From assembly GCF_000525775.1 (NCBI RefSeq), contig NZ_JALU01000016.1, forward strand, positions 62,001 to 126,000: DNA of 64,000 nucleotides, written 5' to 3'. Every line of letters begins with the position of its first letter. Positions within the stretch are counted from its first letter, which is position 1. The notes beneath the pieces are model-generated. The model saw nothing but the letters and a program-made list of their open reading frames with translations. It ran no database searches and was not told the DNA's origin. The position numbers were made by a program, and so were the translations under genes. The stretch is from Mogibacterium timidum ATCC 33093. Its GTDB lineage: Bacteria > Bacillota > Clostridia > Peptostreptococcales > Anaerovoracaceae. Positions 26,031-36,228 of the stretch are shown here, piece after piece.

Positions 26031-27116
26031 TTGAACGAGTTAATCAGACTGGACAACATCAGCAAGAGCTTTGAAGGGCACGAGGTCTTATCAGACATTA
26101 CGCTTTCGATCAAGGAAAACGAGTTTGTGACTCTGCTCGGACCATCGGGATGTGGCAAGACTACAACTCTTCGTATCATCGGTGGATTTGAAACGCCGGA
26201 CACGGGAAGGGTGATTTTTGAAGGCAGGGACATCACCAATGTTCCCCCCAACCAGCGTCATGTCAACACTGTGTTTCAAAACTATGCTCTGTTCCCTCAT
26301 ATGACGGTACAGGAGAATATAGCTTTCGGACTTCGCGTAAGCGGCAAGTCCGAGCAATACATCAAGGACAAGATTGCTTATGGACTTAAGCTGGTTAACC
26401 TGGATGGGTATGGCAAAAGAACCATAGACAAGATGTCAGGCGGACAGCAGCAACGAGTAGCGATGGCTCGAGCTATCGTGAATGAGCCTAGGGTGCTGCT
26501 GCTGGATGAACCGCTCGGAGCTCTAGATCTCAAGCTAAGGCAGGAGATGCAGTACGAGCTGGTGCGGCTCAAGAAGGAGCTTGGCATTACATTTATATAC
26601 GTGACCCACGATCAGGAGGAAGCCCTCACGATGTCGGATAATGTCATAGTCATGAACAACGGTCTTATTCAACAGATGGGAACTCCCGAGGAGATCTATA
26701 ACGAGCCGGAGAATGCGTTTGTAGCGGACTTTATCGGGGATAGCAATATCATCGATGCGAGAATGGTCGATGACAAGCTGGTTATGATTGACGGTCATAT
26801 GTTTGAATGCATAGATGGCAATTGGAACGGCTTCTACGTGGGGCAGCCTGTTGATGCTGTAATCAGACCGGAGGACATCGAGATTCGCGAATACGATGAG
26901 GGAATCATGAACGGCACGATTGTCAGCAAACTGTTCATCGGAGTGCACTATGAGATGCTGGTGCAGAGTGAGAACGGCAAGGTTGAGTGGCTGCTTCAGA
27001 ACTATGATTCACATGAGGTTGGGGAGATGATAGGCATGTATGTAAGACCCGAAAATATCCAGATTATGCATAAGCCGACATCTGAAGCTGAGGAGGCACA
27101 GGAACTTGATATCTAA
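26031..27116 (+). CDS. potA: Spermidine/putrescine ABC transporter ATP-binding protein
   Basis: A 361-residue ABC ATPase: Walker A GPSGCGKTT (about 37-45), signature MSGGQQQR (about 135), Walker B VLLLDEPLGALD, H-loop VTHDQEEA, and a C-terminal TOBE-like regulatory domain. The start is TTG at 26031, with TGGAGGAAAG upstream. It couples ATP hydrolysis to polyamine import through PotB and PotC. It overlaps potB by 11 bases. Confidence 0.93.
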   Translation: MNELIRLDNISKSFEGHEVLSDITLSIKENEFVTLLGPSGCGKTTTLRIIGGFETPDTGRVIFEGRDITNVPPNQRHVNTVFQNYALFPHMTVQENIAFGLRVSGKSEQYIKDKIAYGLKLVNLDGYGKRTIDKMSGGQQQRVAMARAIVNEPRVLLLDEPLGALDLKLRQEMQYELVRLKKELGITFIYVTHDQEEALTMSDNVIVMNNGLIQQMGTPEEIYNEPENAFVADFIGDSNIIDARMVDDKLVMIDGHMFECIDGNWNGFYVGQPVDAVIRPEDIEIREYDEGIMNGTIVSKLFIGVHYEMLVQSENGKVEWLLQNYDSHEVGEMIGMYVRPENIQIMHKPTSEAEEAQELDI

Positions 27117-27921
27117 GAAGAGCTATACAGCACCTTTTGCCATCTGGGTTATCGCAGGCACGGTAATTCCGATTTTGACCATAGCATACTATGGCATCAC
27201 CAACAGAAATGGTGCATTTACATTAGAAAATATAACGGCGATGTTCAATCCGCAGCATCTGGAGGCTCTCGGATTATCACTGCTCTTATCGCTAGTGAGC
27301 ACGATTGTGTGCCTCATACTGGCTTTTCCTATGGCGCTCATCCTGCGCGGGAGCAGGTTCGGTAAGCAGGGCTTTATGATTTTCGTGTTCATCCTGCCGA
27401 TGTGGATGAACTTCCTGCTCAGAACGATGGCCTGGCAGGTGTTGCTCGAGAGACAGGGTGTAATCAACTCACTGCTCGCATCGATCGGCCTTCCCAGGCA
27501 GGAGATGATGGGCACTCCGGGGGCGGTAGTGCTCGGCATGGTATATGACTTCCTGCCGTTCATGGTGCTTCCTATATACAATGTCGTGTCCAAGATAGAT
27601 AACCGTCTTATCGAAGCGGCATACGACCTCGGGGCCGGTAAATTCTATGTATTCAGAAAGATTATCTTCCCTCTCAGTATTCCGGGAATCGCAAGCGGTG
27701 TGACGATGGTGTTTATCCCGGCCCTCACTACATTTGTTATCTCTAACATGCTGGGTGGAGGTAAGGTCAACCTGATAGGCAACATCATCGAGCAGGAATT
27801 CACAGTTAATTCCAACTGGTATCTCGGATCTGGGCTGTCGCTCATAATGATGGTATTTATCATCGTAAGCATGCTTGCAGTTCAGAAGTTTAGCGACGAA
27901 GAGGGGGGCAACATGATATGA
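27106..27921 (+). CDS. potB: Spermidine/putrescine ABC transporter permease PotB
   Basis: A 271-residue membrane protein with about six helices (first PFAIWVIAGTVIPILTIAYYG). The EAA loop EAAYDLGAGKFYVFRKIIFP, near 170-190, contacts PotA. The start is TTG inside the end of potA, with AGGAGG just before. It overlaps potC by the ATGA motif. Confidence 0.92.
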   Translation: MISKKSYTAPFAIWVIAGTVIPILTIAYYGITNRNGAFTLENITAMFNPQHLEALGLSLLLSLVSTIVCLILAFPMALILRGSRFGKQGFMIFVFILPMWMNFLLRTMAWQVLLERQGVINSLLASIGLPRQEMMGTPGAVVLGMVYDFLPFMVLPIYNVVSKIDNRLIEAAYDLGAGKFYVFRKIIFPLSIPGIASGVTMVFIPALTTFVISNMLGGGKVNLIGNIIEQEFTVNSNWYLGSGLSLIMMVFIIVSMLAVQKFSDEEGGNMI

Positions 27922-28694
27922 AGAAGTTTTGTGGCAACATGTATTTGGTAATCATAATGCTGTTCCTGTATCTCCCCATCCTGACGCTGATTCTGCTCTC
28001 GTTCAATGAGAGCAAATCGATGGCGGTATTCACGAGGTTCTCGCTCAAGTGGTACAAGGAGATGTTTCACAGCCGCCTAATTCTGGGAGCTATTGTAAAT
28101 ACCTTTTCAATAGCCATACTTGCAGCGATGATAGCTACTGTGATCGGCACCTTGGCTGTAATCGGCATAGAGTCCCTAAGGCGTAGGACGGAGAATATAC
28201 TGCTGGCAGTTAACAACATTCCGATGCTCAACGCAGATATTGTAACCGGCATATCGCTGATGCTGTCCTTCCTTCTCTTTGGAATATCGCTGGGGTATAT
28301 GACGATACTGTTCTCTCATGTAACATTCTGCATTCCTTATGTAATCCTGTCCGTGAGACCGAGGATGAACAAGAAGACGGACACACTTTTTGAAGCGGCG
28401 CTCGACCTGGGGGCTTCCAGAGGGTATGCGTTTAGAAAGGTTGTACTTCCCGAACTGATGCCGGGAATATTGTCAGGCTCGCTGTTGTCATTTACAATGT
28501 CGGTCGATGATTTTGTGGTTACGCATTTCACCAGAGGTGCGGGTATTAACACCATCTCGACACTCATCTACAGTGAGGTCAAGATTGGGATCAGACCATC
28601 ACTGTATGCGCTGTCTACGATTATTTTCGTTATCGCCTTGGTTGCGCTGCTGATAGTCAACTTCAACAGAGATAAGGAGCCAAAGAGGGCATGA
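27918..28694 (+). CDS. potC: Spermidine/putrescine ABC transporter permease PotC
   Basis: A 258-residue membrane permease with about six helices (MYLVIIMLFLYLPILTLILLSF first) and the EAA loop EAALDLGASRGYAFRKVVLP. ATGA overlaps on both sides, to potB and potD, show tight coupling within the operon. Confidence 0.92.
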   Translation: MKKFCGNMYLVIIMLFLYLPILTLILLSFNESKSMAVFTRFSLKWYKEMFHSRLILGAIVNTFSIAILAAMIATVIGTLAVIGIESLRRRTENILLAVNNIPMLNADIVTGISLMLSFLLFGISLGYMTILFSHVTFCIPYVILSVRPRMNKKTDTLFEAALDLGASRGYAFRKVVLPELMPGILSGSLLSFTMSVDDFVVTHFTRGAGINTISTLIYSEVKIGIRPSLYALSTIIFVIALVALLIVNFNRDKEPKRA

Positions 28695-29746
28695 AGAAGA
28701 AATTAATACTGGGTTCGGTGCTCGTGCTGCTGATGGCTATTCTGACGGGATGCCGCAGCGGCGAGAATGGAGAAGTGTATGTATATAGCTACGGAGATTA
28801 TTATGACCCTGAGATTATCGCTGATTTTGAAGCGGACACCGGCATAAGGGTCATTCAGGACACCTATGATACGGCGGAGGAGATGTATCCTGTCATCAAG
28901 AACGGGTCGGCAGACTACGACGTTGTATGTACATCCGATTATATGGTTGGCAGGATGATGGACGAAGGACTGCTGCTCAAGCTGGACAAGAGGAACATCA
29001 GGAATCTCAAGAATATGGATTCTAAATACATGAAAATGGCGGAGGCATTTGATCCGGGCAACCGGTATTCGGTGCCGCACGTTGTGGGTGTGCAGGGAAT
29101 ACTGTATAACAAAAAAAAGACCGGCGGAAAAAAGATCGACTCCTGGAATGCTCTCTGGGATTCTGCATACGCCAATAATATAGTCATGCAGGACAGCGTT
29201 CGCGATGCGTTTGCAATCTCGCTGATGCGACTTGGATATTCACCTAATTCAACCAATCCTAAGGAGATAGAAGCGGCCAAGAATGCGCTTAAGGAGCAGA
29301 AGCCGCTCGTATACAAATACGCAAATGACTCGGCTCGTGACCTGCTGGCTGACGGCTCGGCGACAATTGGAGTAGTGTGGAACGGCGAGTATCAGTATAC
29401 GCACGACCTCAACAAGGACGTGGAGTTCGTAGTCCCCAAGGAAGGGGCAGAGTTCTTTATCGATTCGTGGATCATTCCTAAGACTTCCAAGAACAAGAAG
29501 AATGCCGAGAAATTCATCAACTACATGTGCAGAGCCAGCGTAGCGAAGAGGAACTTCGACTATCTGTATTACACCATGCCTAACGCGGCAGCAATCAGGA
29601 AGATTCCTTCAAAATACGTGTCGAATCCTGCCATGTTCCCAACCCGGGACATTATTGACAGATGTACGCTTCTGACCAAGCTTGACCCGGAAACGACCAA
29701 GCTATATAGTGACAGCTGGAAGGAAGTTAAATCGAGCAAGAACTAG
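28691..29746 (+). CDS. potD: Spermidine/putrescine-binding lipoprotein PotD
   Basis: A 351-residue solute-binding protein. The signal peptide ends in lipobox LTGC (Cys21), so it is a membrane-anchored lipoprotein on the outer surface. The mature part begins VYVYSYGDYYDPEIIADFE, as in PotD, and contains the later conserved SWNALWD and IDSWIIPKTSKNK segments. It delivers polyamine to PotBC. Confidence 0.92.
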   Translation: MKKKLILGSVLVLLMAILTGCRSGENGEVYVYSYGDYYDPEIIADFEADTGIRVIQDTYDTAEEMYPVIKNGSADYDVVCTSDYMVGRMMDEGLLLKLDKRNIRNLKNMDSKYMKMAEAFDPGNRYSVPHVVGVQGILYNKKKTGGKKIDSWNALWDSAYANNIVMQDSVRDAFAISLMRLGYSPNSTNPKEIEAAKNALKEQKPLVYKYANDSARDLLADGSATIGVVWNGEYQYTHDLNKDVEFVVPKEGAEFFIDSWIIPKTSKNKKNAEKFINYMCRASVAKRNFDYLYYTMPNAAAIRKIPSKYVSNPAMFPTRDIIDRCTLLTKLDPETTKLYSDSWKEVKSSKN

Positions 29747-29763
29747 GTGCCACGGAGGTGGTT

Positions 29764-30654
29764 ATGAACGATAGACAGATTAAGGCTTTTCTTGAAGCAG
29801 CCAGGCTTCTCAATTTTACCAAGGCGGCGGAAAAGCTATATGTTCCTCAATCTCAGGTATCCAGAGCGATTGCAGCGCTTGAGAAGGAGCTGGGGACGGT
29901 GTTGTTTGAAAGGGAGAACTCCAGAAGCATAACACTGTCGCCTGCCGGGGAGAAATACTTCAGCCTGTTCAGCAGATTTGAGACGGAACTCGGCAGGACA
30001 AGGGAGTCGCTGCGCGAAGAAACTCATGAGCTGAGACTGGGATACAATATAGGCTGGAATATTTCAGGCTTCCTGCCGGAGGTTGTTACGCGCTGCAGGC
30101 AGATCTACGATGATTTTTCGGTCAGGATAGAGTGCCTCAGCTTCGATAACCTGATGCAGAAATTGCAGTCAGGACAGCTGGATGCTGTTATCTCGCTGGA
30201 GGATTATATGAAGGCAACTTCCGACGTAGAGTACGAGGTGGTGACTGATGTAAATCGCACTATCGTTTATTCCGAGAGACTTTTCGGCGTCTTGGTAGAC
30301 AGCCCCGAGGAGATGAAGGGTGTGACCATGTTCGTCGCAGAGGATTCGAGGCTGCGCGAGATTATATCATCAATCGGATTCAATCTGCGACCGTTCAACT
30401 TTATCCCCGACATAGAGGTGGTTCCCAACATCGAGACTATGTTTGCCAATGTCCAGAACGGCAGAGGCGTTATATTGGCTGACGATTGGGTGGATATATC
30501 CGGTGGCCCGGACATACACTCTGTGAGCATCGATGCCCGTTCAAATATCGCCATTGCGTGGCACGAGGGAGAACCGCCTAGAGAGGTGAAGCTGTTTGCG
30601 GATGAGCTTAGAAAGTATTTCGCAGACGATACGTTGCCGGCAGTCGAGAAATAA
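29764..30654 (+). CDS. LysR-family transcriptional regulator
   Basis: A 296-residue LysR regulator with N-terminal helix-turn-helix (LNFTKAAEKLYVPQSQVSRA) and an effector domain after about residue 85. The ATG at 29764 has GGAGG five bases upstream; an in-frame GTG at 29758 overlaps that site and is rejected. It starts 17 bases after potD, so it may belong to the same transcript, although its target and effector are unknown. A terminator follows. Confidence 0.85.
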   Translation: MNDRQIKAFLEAARLLNFTKAAEKLYVPQSQVSRAIAALEKELGTVLFERENSRSITLSPAGEKYFSLFSRFETELGRTRESLREETHELRLGYNIGWNISGFLPEVVTRCRQIYDDFSVRIECLSFDNLMQKLQSGQLDAVISLEDYMKATSDVEYEVVTDVNRTIVYSERLFGVLVDSPEEMKGVTMFVAEDSRLREIISSIGFNLRPFNFIPDIEVVPNIETMFANVQNGRGVILADDWVDISGGPDIHSVSIDARSNIAIAWHEGEPPREVKLFADELRKYFADDTLPAVEK

Positions 30655-30670
30655 CAAAATTAGAAACAAA

Positions 30671-30714
30671 AATGGACATCCATGCAGAAACTGCATGAAT
30701 GTCCATTCGTTTTT
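30671..30714 (+). terminator. Terminator after the pot-LysR unit
   Basis: The arms 30671-30687 and 30691-30707 are complementary with a 3-base loop and one mismatch, followed by CGTTTTT. Confidence 0.9.
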
Positions 30715-30807
30715 GGCAGGTTCTAATATAGTCCAATTGATGATATCGTATAGATACATCAATTGAAAGCATATGAGGCTTATATATAACATTAACAGGG
30801 GGGTAAA

Positions 30808-32157
30808 ATGTCTAGAAGAGAACAGATGCTGTTCAAGAACACGGAGTTCATAGGATACTCTGATTTGAACAAAAAACCGGGCTTCCAGATGGGAATGCAC
30901 CGTACTAAGGATGGCAGATATTATTTGTATACTGCATGCTTCCGTGATAACGGATTTAATATCGTCGATGTGACAGATCCGGCAAATCCGACAGCTAAGT
31001 GGGTAGAGGGCGACTGGATTGGTGAGGTTCACGATGGGCAGAGCCTTGCCAAGCTGCAGGTGGCAGACGGCAAGCTTCTCGCTTGCTATGGCGGCACGAT
31101 GAGGGTGCTGCACGGTACTCACGATCAACCGTTCTGGGGCGGATTTAAGCTCTATGATATCGAGAGCGATCCACTTAACCCTAAGTTCCTCGGACAGTTC
31201 GAGTGTGAGGATGGTCCGGGAGTGCACAGAAGCTTCTATAACGGCGGCGACTACGCTTATATCATGGGCAGCAAGCGCAACTACACGGGATACATTCTGA
31301 GAATCGTTGATATTTCAGATCCGACTAACCCAACTGAGGTTGGCAGCTGGTGGGCTGATGGCCAGTATTTGGGCAACAAGAAGGCTTCCGATATTCCGGA
31401 GGTTGGTACAGAGCCGTTCATGAAGCTGCCTAACGGCCACGCAATCACAGTTAAGGACGACGTAGTATATGCAGCATTCCCTAACGTTGGATTCTGCATG
31501 ATTGACGTACACGACAAGACCAGACCCAGACTTCTGGGCAATGTGCCTCTCAACCCGCCATTTGGTAACGGTCAGGCAGGCGCAGCTGTTCACACAGCAA
31601 TGCCTTTAGGTGATAAGCCCTTTGCTGTAGTAACTACGGAGGGTGAGAGAACATGGTACTTTGACAACAACAGAGAAGAAGGCATGTTCCACAAGATCAC
31701 CAGCCAGCCAATGAACATCATCGGTATGGTTGAGACTTCCGATAAGGAGAATCCGGCACTTATCTCGGTATTCCCTTATCCGGAGGTACCGGCGGAGTAC
31801 AGGAAGTGCCACGGTGAGAACTTCAACATCATCGATGGCCAGAGAGTGGTATTCGGTCCACACAACATGTTCGACCTATTCGGGCAGGACTGCCTGGAGC
31901 AGAGAGACGACAGAGTCTACAACTGTCACTTCCAGGCCGGACTTCGCATCTACGATGTGTCGGATCCGTTCATACCTAAGGAAATCGCTTACTTCATGCC
32001 ACCGGATCCGGAAGGCACATGGTTCGATATCGAGGACGGGACCCTGTTCCCGGGACCACACGTTGGTCATGCTGAGGACTGTGTAGTAGATGACAGAGGC
32101 TATATCTATGTCGATACTTATCAGGACGGACTTTACATCGTTCGTTGCACAGTTTAA
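30808..32157 (+). CDS. LVIVD-repeat beta-propeller protein of unknown function
   Basis: A 449-residue soluble protein built of propeller-like repeats: FNIVDVTDPANPT, LRIVDISDPTNPT, FCMIDVHDKTRP and LRIYDVSDPFIPK are spaced copies of the V-D-x-x-D-P-x-x-P unit found in LVIVD repeats. There is no signal peptide or membrane helix. It is His- and Asp-rich (GVHRSFYNGG, GPHVGHAEDC), so metal binding is possible. It stands alone between terminators; RBS AGGGGG. Function cannot be assigned from sequence. Confidence 0.7.
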   Translation: MSRREQMLFKNTEFIGYSDLNKKPGFQMGMHRTKDGRYYLYTACFRDNGFNIVDVTDPANPTAKWVEGDWIGEVHDGQSLAKLQVADGKLLACYGGTMRVLHGTHDQPFWGGFKLYDIESDPLNPKFLGQFECEDGPGVHRSFYNGGDYAYIMGSKRNYTGYILRIVDISDPTNPTEVGSWWADGQYLGNKKASDIPEVGTEPFMKLPNGHAITVKDDVVYAAFPNVGFCMIDVHDKTRPRLLGNVPLNPPFGNGQAGAAVHTAMPLGDKPFAVVTTEGERTWYFDNNREEGMFHKITSQPMNIIGMVETSDKENPALISVFPYPEVPAEYRKCHGENFNIIDGQRVVFGPHNMFDLFGQDCLEQRDDRVYNCHFQAGLRIYDVSDPFIPKEIAYFMPPDPEGTWFDIEDGTLFPGPHVGHAEDCVVDDRGYIYVDTYQDGLYIVRCTV

Positions 32158-32207
32158 TTATGAACAGCTTGGAAACGCACACATAGCACATAAATAATTA
32201 GCTTGCT

Positions 32208-32250
32208 AAAAAATGGCATCACCCGTACAATTACCGGATGGTGCCATTTT
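32208..32250 (+). terminator. Terminator after the LVIVD-repeat protein
   Basis: AAAATGGCA ... TGCCATTTT outer stem with an imperfect inner stem, about 50 bases after the stop. Confidence 0.7.
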
Positions 32251-32351
32251 GCGTATTAACCGCGGACTCTTCGACTACGTACAATTTCTAGTTTAGAGGA
32301 AGGCCCTTGAATCGCTTCACGAAAAAAACATATTACACTCATGTTTTGATG

Positions 32352-32418
32352 TTGACACCGGGGGAGGTCGATAGTACACTATGTGTAGTGATTAGCACTC
32401 CGGATTGATGAGTGCTAA
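32352..32418 (+). promoter_or_regulatory. hrcA operon promoter with CIRCE operator
   Basis: TTGACA (32352-32357), 17-base spacer, TACACT (32375-32380). The CIRCE element is perfect: TTAGCACTC (32392-32400), 9 bases, GAGTGCTAA (32410-32418). HrcA binds it and represses the operon when not under heat stress. Confidence 0.95.
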
Positions 32419-32444
32419 CAAAATTCAGGTAAGGAGGAAATACG

Positions 32445-33494
32445 ATGGAAATAGGTGAGAGAAAGCTTCAGATCCTCCAGGCAATTATCACAGACTACGT
32501 TAAGAACGCAGAGCCGGTCGGTTCTCGTTCGCTTGCTAAGAGATATGGATTAGGTGTCAGCCCGGCGACTATCAGAAATGAAATGGCTGACCTTGAAGAG
32601 CTCGGATATCTGACACACCCGCATACCTCGGCAGGGCGTGTGCCTTCTGATAAGGCATATAGACTATATGTAAATAGCCTTATGAGCAAGCACGATCTCT
32701 CGCCGGAGGAAAAGCAGATAATCAACGAGCGCATGCAAGTTAGCGTCGCAGAGTTCAACCAGACGTTACAGCACGCAGCAGAGCTGCTTTCAGATATAAC
32801 GAAGCTTGCATCATTTGCGATGACGCCTTCGGCTAATTACGACACGCTCAAGTTCATCAGACTCGTGCCGGTTGATGAATACACAATCGTGTTGATGATT
32901 GTATCTGATGCCGGCAATGTCACGAACACCACACTCAAGGTGGATGTGTCATATACGCCGGAGTCGCTGGAGATACTCAGCAAATCGATGACATATAACT
33001 ATAAGGGCAACACCATAGATGAGGCTCTCAAGAAATCAATCATTGCAGATTTCAATTCTGATCTCGAGGCTATGAGCCCTTTGGCAAACACGGTTATGCC
33101 AAACTTCATGAAGACGCTCGAAGATATGCTCAACGTCAATCTGTACATGGAGGGATTGACCAACATATTTAACATTCCCGAGTACAGCAGCATCGATAAG
33201 GCCAAGGCATTCATCGAGCTTGTCAGCAGGAAGGATGAATTTGCAAGAGATATGCTCGAGCGTGAGGATGGTGTAATCGTAACCATCGGTGATGAAAATA
33301 TCGATTCATCGATGAAGGATTGCTCGCTGGTCACCGCGACATATCACGTGGATGGCAAGCTGATAGGCAAGATTGGAGTAATCGGACCAACCAGGATGAA
33401 CTATAGCGAGGTTACTTCAATAATGGAATACCTTACGGAGAACCTCAGCAAATCGTTCTTGCTAAACGATGGAAAGGAACACAAGAATGACTGA
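32445..33494 (+). CDS. hrcA: Heat-inducible transcription repressor HrcA
   Basis: A 349-residue repressor with N-terminal winged helix (VGSRSLAKRYGLGVSPATIRNEMADLEELGYL, in family position about 20-52) and the GAF-like C-terminal part. HTSAGRVPSDKAYR is the family signature. It binds CIRCE 27 bases upstream of its own start, giving autoregulation. It overlaps grpE by 8 bases. Confidence 0.96.
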   Translation: MEIGERKLQILQAIITDYVKNAEPVGSRSLAKRYGLGVSPATIRNEMADLEELGYLTHPHTSAGRVPSDKAYRLYVNSLMSKHDLSPEEKQIINERMQVSVAEFNQTLQHAAELLSDITKLASFAMTPSANYDTLKFIRLVPVDEYTIVLMIVSDAGNVTNTTLKVDVSYTPESLEILSKSMTYNYKGNTIDEALKKSIIADFNSDLEAMSPLANTVMPNFMKTLEDMLNVNLYMEGLTNIFNIPEYSSIDKAKAFIELVSRKDEFARDMLEREDGVIVTIGDENIDSSMKDCSLVTATYHVDGKLIGKIGVIGPTRMNYSEVTSIMEYLTENLSKSFLLNDGKEHKND

Positions 33495-34197
33495 AGAGAA
33501 CAAGAAGGATAATATTAATGAGGCTGGTGATAGGACAGCTGATAAGCAGGTAGAAGCTGCGGAGAGCCGGAAAGAGAATTCTTCGAATGCTCAGCGAACA
33601 GGCTCAGATGCGAAGCCGGCAGATGCAGAAGTCAAGACCGAAGCCGAGGTAGATGGCAAGACAGAGCCTCAGGATGCTGACAAAGCTGATAACGAAGCGA
33701 AGGATGTGCCTGACAGCGAAGCCGAGGGCGATGGTACGTCTGATCAGACTCAGAGGTCGGAGAATGAAACCGATAAGCCTGAAGAGGATGGCGATTCCAG
33801 GTATCTGAGGCTTATGGCAGAGTTCCGGAACTACAAGAAGCGTGTCGCCAAGGAAAAGGCGGATATCCACGCGTATGCAAATGAAAAGCTCGTCGTTGAA
33901 CTGCTGGGCGTGCTCGACAACTTCGAGAGAGCGTTGGCGAGTGATCCTGCGGCGGATGCAGAGGGATACGCTCAAGGCATGAGGCTTATTTTCGATCAGT
34001 TGCTAAGCGCTCTGAGCGAAGCGGGGCTCGAGGAGCTGCGAGCGCTCGGTGAGGAATTTGACCCTAAGATTCACAATGCGGTTATGACGGCCGACGATGA
34101 GGAATACGACAGCAACAAGGTGTGCAATGTGCTGCAGAAGGGCTATAGTCTTAACGGCAAGGTCATCAGACCGACAATGGTAACTGTTGCGAAATAG
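33487..34197 (+). CDS. grpE: Nucleotide exchange factor GrpE
   Basis: A 236-residue co-chaperone. The conserved core starts near residue 105 (RYLRLMAEFRNYKKRVAKEK) with the coiled coil, then VLDNFERAL and the C-terminal beta domain ending VIRPTMVTVAK. The first 100 residues are acidic, low-complexity sequence (rich in E, D, K, A), longer than the usual 40-60. The start at 33487 follows GGAAAGGA. It resets DnaK by ADP release. Confidence 0.94.
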   Translation: MTEENKKDNINEAGDRTADKQVEAAESRKENSSNAQRTGSDAKPADAEVKTEAEVDGKTEPQDADKADNEAKDVPDSEAEGDGTSDQTQRSENETDKPEEDGDSRYLRLMAEFRNYKKRVAKEKADIHAYANEKLVVELLGVLDNFERALASDPAADAEGYAQGMRLIFDQLLSALSEAGLEELRALGEEFDPKIHNAVMTADDEEYDSNKVCNVLQKGYSLNGKVIRPTMVTVAK

Positions 34198-34280
34198 TGA
34201 CAAAATCGCGGGGAACCGCGTTTGTATATAAATAATTTAGTAAATAATGGATTTCGGATACGAAAGGAAGGAAATAAACA

Positions 34281-36143
34281 ATGAGTAAGGTTATTGGAAT
34301 TGATTTGGGAACTACGAACAGCTGCGTGTCTGTTCTGGAAGGCGGAGAACCTGTTGTAATCGCTAATGCAGAGGGTGCAAGAACTACACCGTCCGTCGTA
34401 GCATTCACTAAGAATGGTGAGAGACTTGTCGGAGAGACGGCTAAGAGACAGGCAATCACAAACCCGGATAGAACGATTGCTTCTATCAAGAGACACATGG
34501 GAGAGAGCTATACTGTAGAGATTGATGGAAAGAGCTATACTCCACAGGACATCTCTGCTATGATTCTCGGTAAGCTCAAGTCTGACGCTGAGGCATATCT
34601 GGGGGAAAAGGTTTCAGAGGCTGTCATCACGGTTCCGGCATATTTCTCAGATGCTCAGAAGCAGGCTACTAAGGATGCCGGTAAGATTGCCGGTCTGGAC
34701 GTTAAGAGAATTATCAACGAGCCAACTGCTGCATCGCTTGCTTATGGACTGGATAAGGCGGATGGAGCACAGAAGATTCTTGTCTACGACCTTGGCGGCG
34801 GTACATTCGATGTGTCTGTGCTAGAGCTTGGGGATGGAGTATTTGAGGTGCTTGCTACAAACGGTGATACACACCTTGGCGGTGATGATTTTGATAATGC
34901 CGTTCTGGACTTCCTGGCAGATTCGTTCAAGTCTGAGCACGGAGTTGACCTCAGAAAGGACAACATGGCTCTGCAGAGACTTAAGGAAGCTGCGGAGAAG
35001 GCCAAGAAGGAGCTGTCAAGTGCACAGAGCACTAAGATCAATCTGCCATTTATCACTGTAACTGATGAGGGTCCGCTCCATATGGACATGGATCTTACAA
35101 GAGCCAGATTTGATCAGCTCACAAGCGGACTGGTTGAGAGAAGTATCGAGCCTATGAAAAAGGCTATGGCAGATGCGGGTGTTACAAATTCAGACATCGC
35201 TAAGGTCATCCTAGTCGGTGGTTCGACACGTATTCCTGCAGTTCAGGCAGCTGTTCAGAAGGTAACAGGTAAGGAGCCGTTCAAGGGTATCAACCCGGAT
35301 GAGTGCGTAGCAATCGGAGCTTCTATCCAGGCAGGCGTACTCACAGGTGAAGTCAATGACGTTCTGCTGCTTGATGTTACTCCACTGTCGCTGTCTATCG
35401 AGACGCTCGGTGGTGTTGCAACTAAGCTAATCGAGAGAAATACAACTATTCCAACCAAGAAGAGTCAGATATTCTCAACAGCAGCAGACAATCAGACAGC
35501 GGTGGATGTGCACGTAATGCAGGGAGAGAGAGAGATGGCAGCCGACAATATCACACTTGGTAGATTCCAGCTCACGGGCATTGCTCCTGCTCCTCGCGGA
35601 ATCCCACAGATCGAGGTTACATTTGACATCGATGCTAACGGTATCGTCAATGTAAGCGCTAAGGATCTTGGTACGGGTAAGGAGCAGCAGATTACAATTA
35701 CATCCTCAACAAAGCTTTCTGAGGACGAGATTAACGCTAAGATCAAGGAAGCTGAGCAATATGCCGAGGAGGATAAGAAGAGAAAGGAAGAGGTCGAGGT
35801 TAAGAACCAAGCTGAAGGAATTCTCTTCGAGACTGAAAAGCAGATGAACGAGCTCGGTGACAAGGTAACTGCTGACGAGAAGTCTAAGGTTGACGCAGCT
35901 AGAGAGGATCTCAAGAAGGCTGTAGAGGCTAACGACGTTGAAGACATTAAGGCTAAGAGCGAAGCGCTGACACAGGCGTTCTATCCGATTTCAAGCAGAA
36001 TTTATCAGGAAGCACAAGCTCAGACAGGTGCTGCCGGTGATGGCGCAGATGCAGGTGCACAGGCTCAGTCAGGAGCACAGAGTGCAGGTCCTGGCGGAAA
36101 CACTGTAGACGCTGATTATGAGGTTGTAGACGAAGATAAGTAG
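34281..36143 (+). CDS. dnaK: Chaperone DnaK (Hsp70)
   Basis: A 620-residue Hsp70: [18 protein letters not shown] at the N-terminus, ATPase motifs [10 protein letters not shown] and [10 protein letters not shown], then the substrate-binding domain and helical lid with an Ala/Gly/Gln-rich tail ending [11 protein letters not shown]. Gram-positive type with the usual deletion in the ATPase domain. RBS AAGGAAGG. Confidence 0.97.
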   Translation: MSKVIGIDLGTTNSCVSVLEGGEPVVIANAEGARTTPSVVAFTKNGERLVGETAKRQAITNPDRTIASIKRHMGESYTVEIDGKSYTPQDISAMILGKLKSDAEAYLGEKVSEAVITVPAYFSDAQKQATKDAGKIAGLDVKRIINEPTAASLAYGLDKADGAQKILVYDLGGGTFDVSVLELGDGVFEVLATNGDTHLGGDDFDNAVLDFLADSFKSEHGVDLRKDNMALQRLKEAAEKAKKELSSAQSTKINLPFITVTDEGPLHMDMDLTRARFDQLTSGLVERSIEPMKKAMADAGVTNSDIAKVILVGGSTRIPAVQAAVQKVTGKEPFKGINPDECVAIGASIQAGVLTGEVNDVLLLDVTPLSLSIETLGGVATKLIERNTTIPTKKSQIFSTAADNQTAVDVHVMQGEREMAADNITLGRFQLTGIAPAPRGIPQIEVTFDIDANGIVNVSAKDLGTGKEQQITITSSTKLSEDEINAKIKEAEQYAEEDKKRKEEVEVKNQAEGILFETEKQMNELGDKVTADEKSKVDAAREDLKKAVEANDVEDIKAKSEALTQAFYPISSRIYQEAQAQTGAAGDGADAGAQAQSGAQSAGPGGNTVDADYEVVDEDK

Positions 36144-36166
36144 TGTCTGAATACTAACAGATGGTT

Positions 36167-36191
36167 ACTGCCGGCACAGCGTGCCGGCAGT
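36167..36191 (+). other. Strong hairpin between dnaK and dnaJ
   Basis: ACTGCCGGCAC and GTGCCGGCAGT with a 3-base loop and no T-tract. It probably marks an mRNA stability or processing point in the operon and could lower dnaJ relative to dnaK. Confidence 0.6.
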
Positions 36192-36228
36192 TCACTGATT
36201 ATATAAATTATCGTTGGAAGGAAATAAT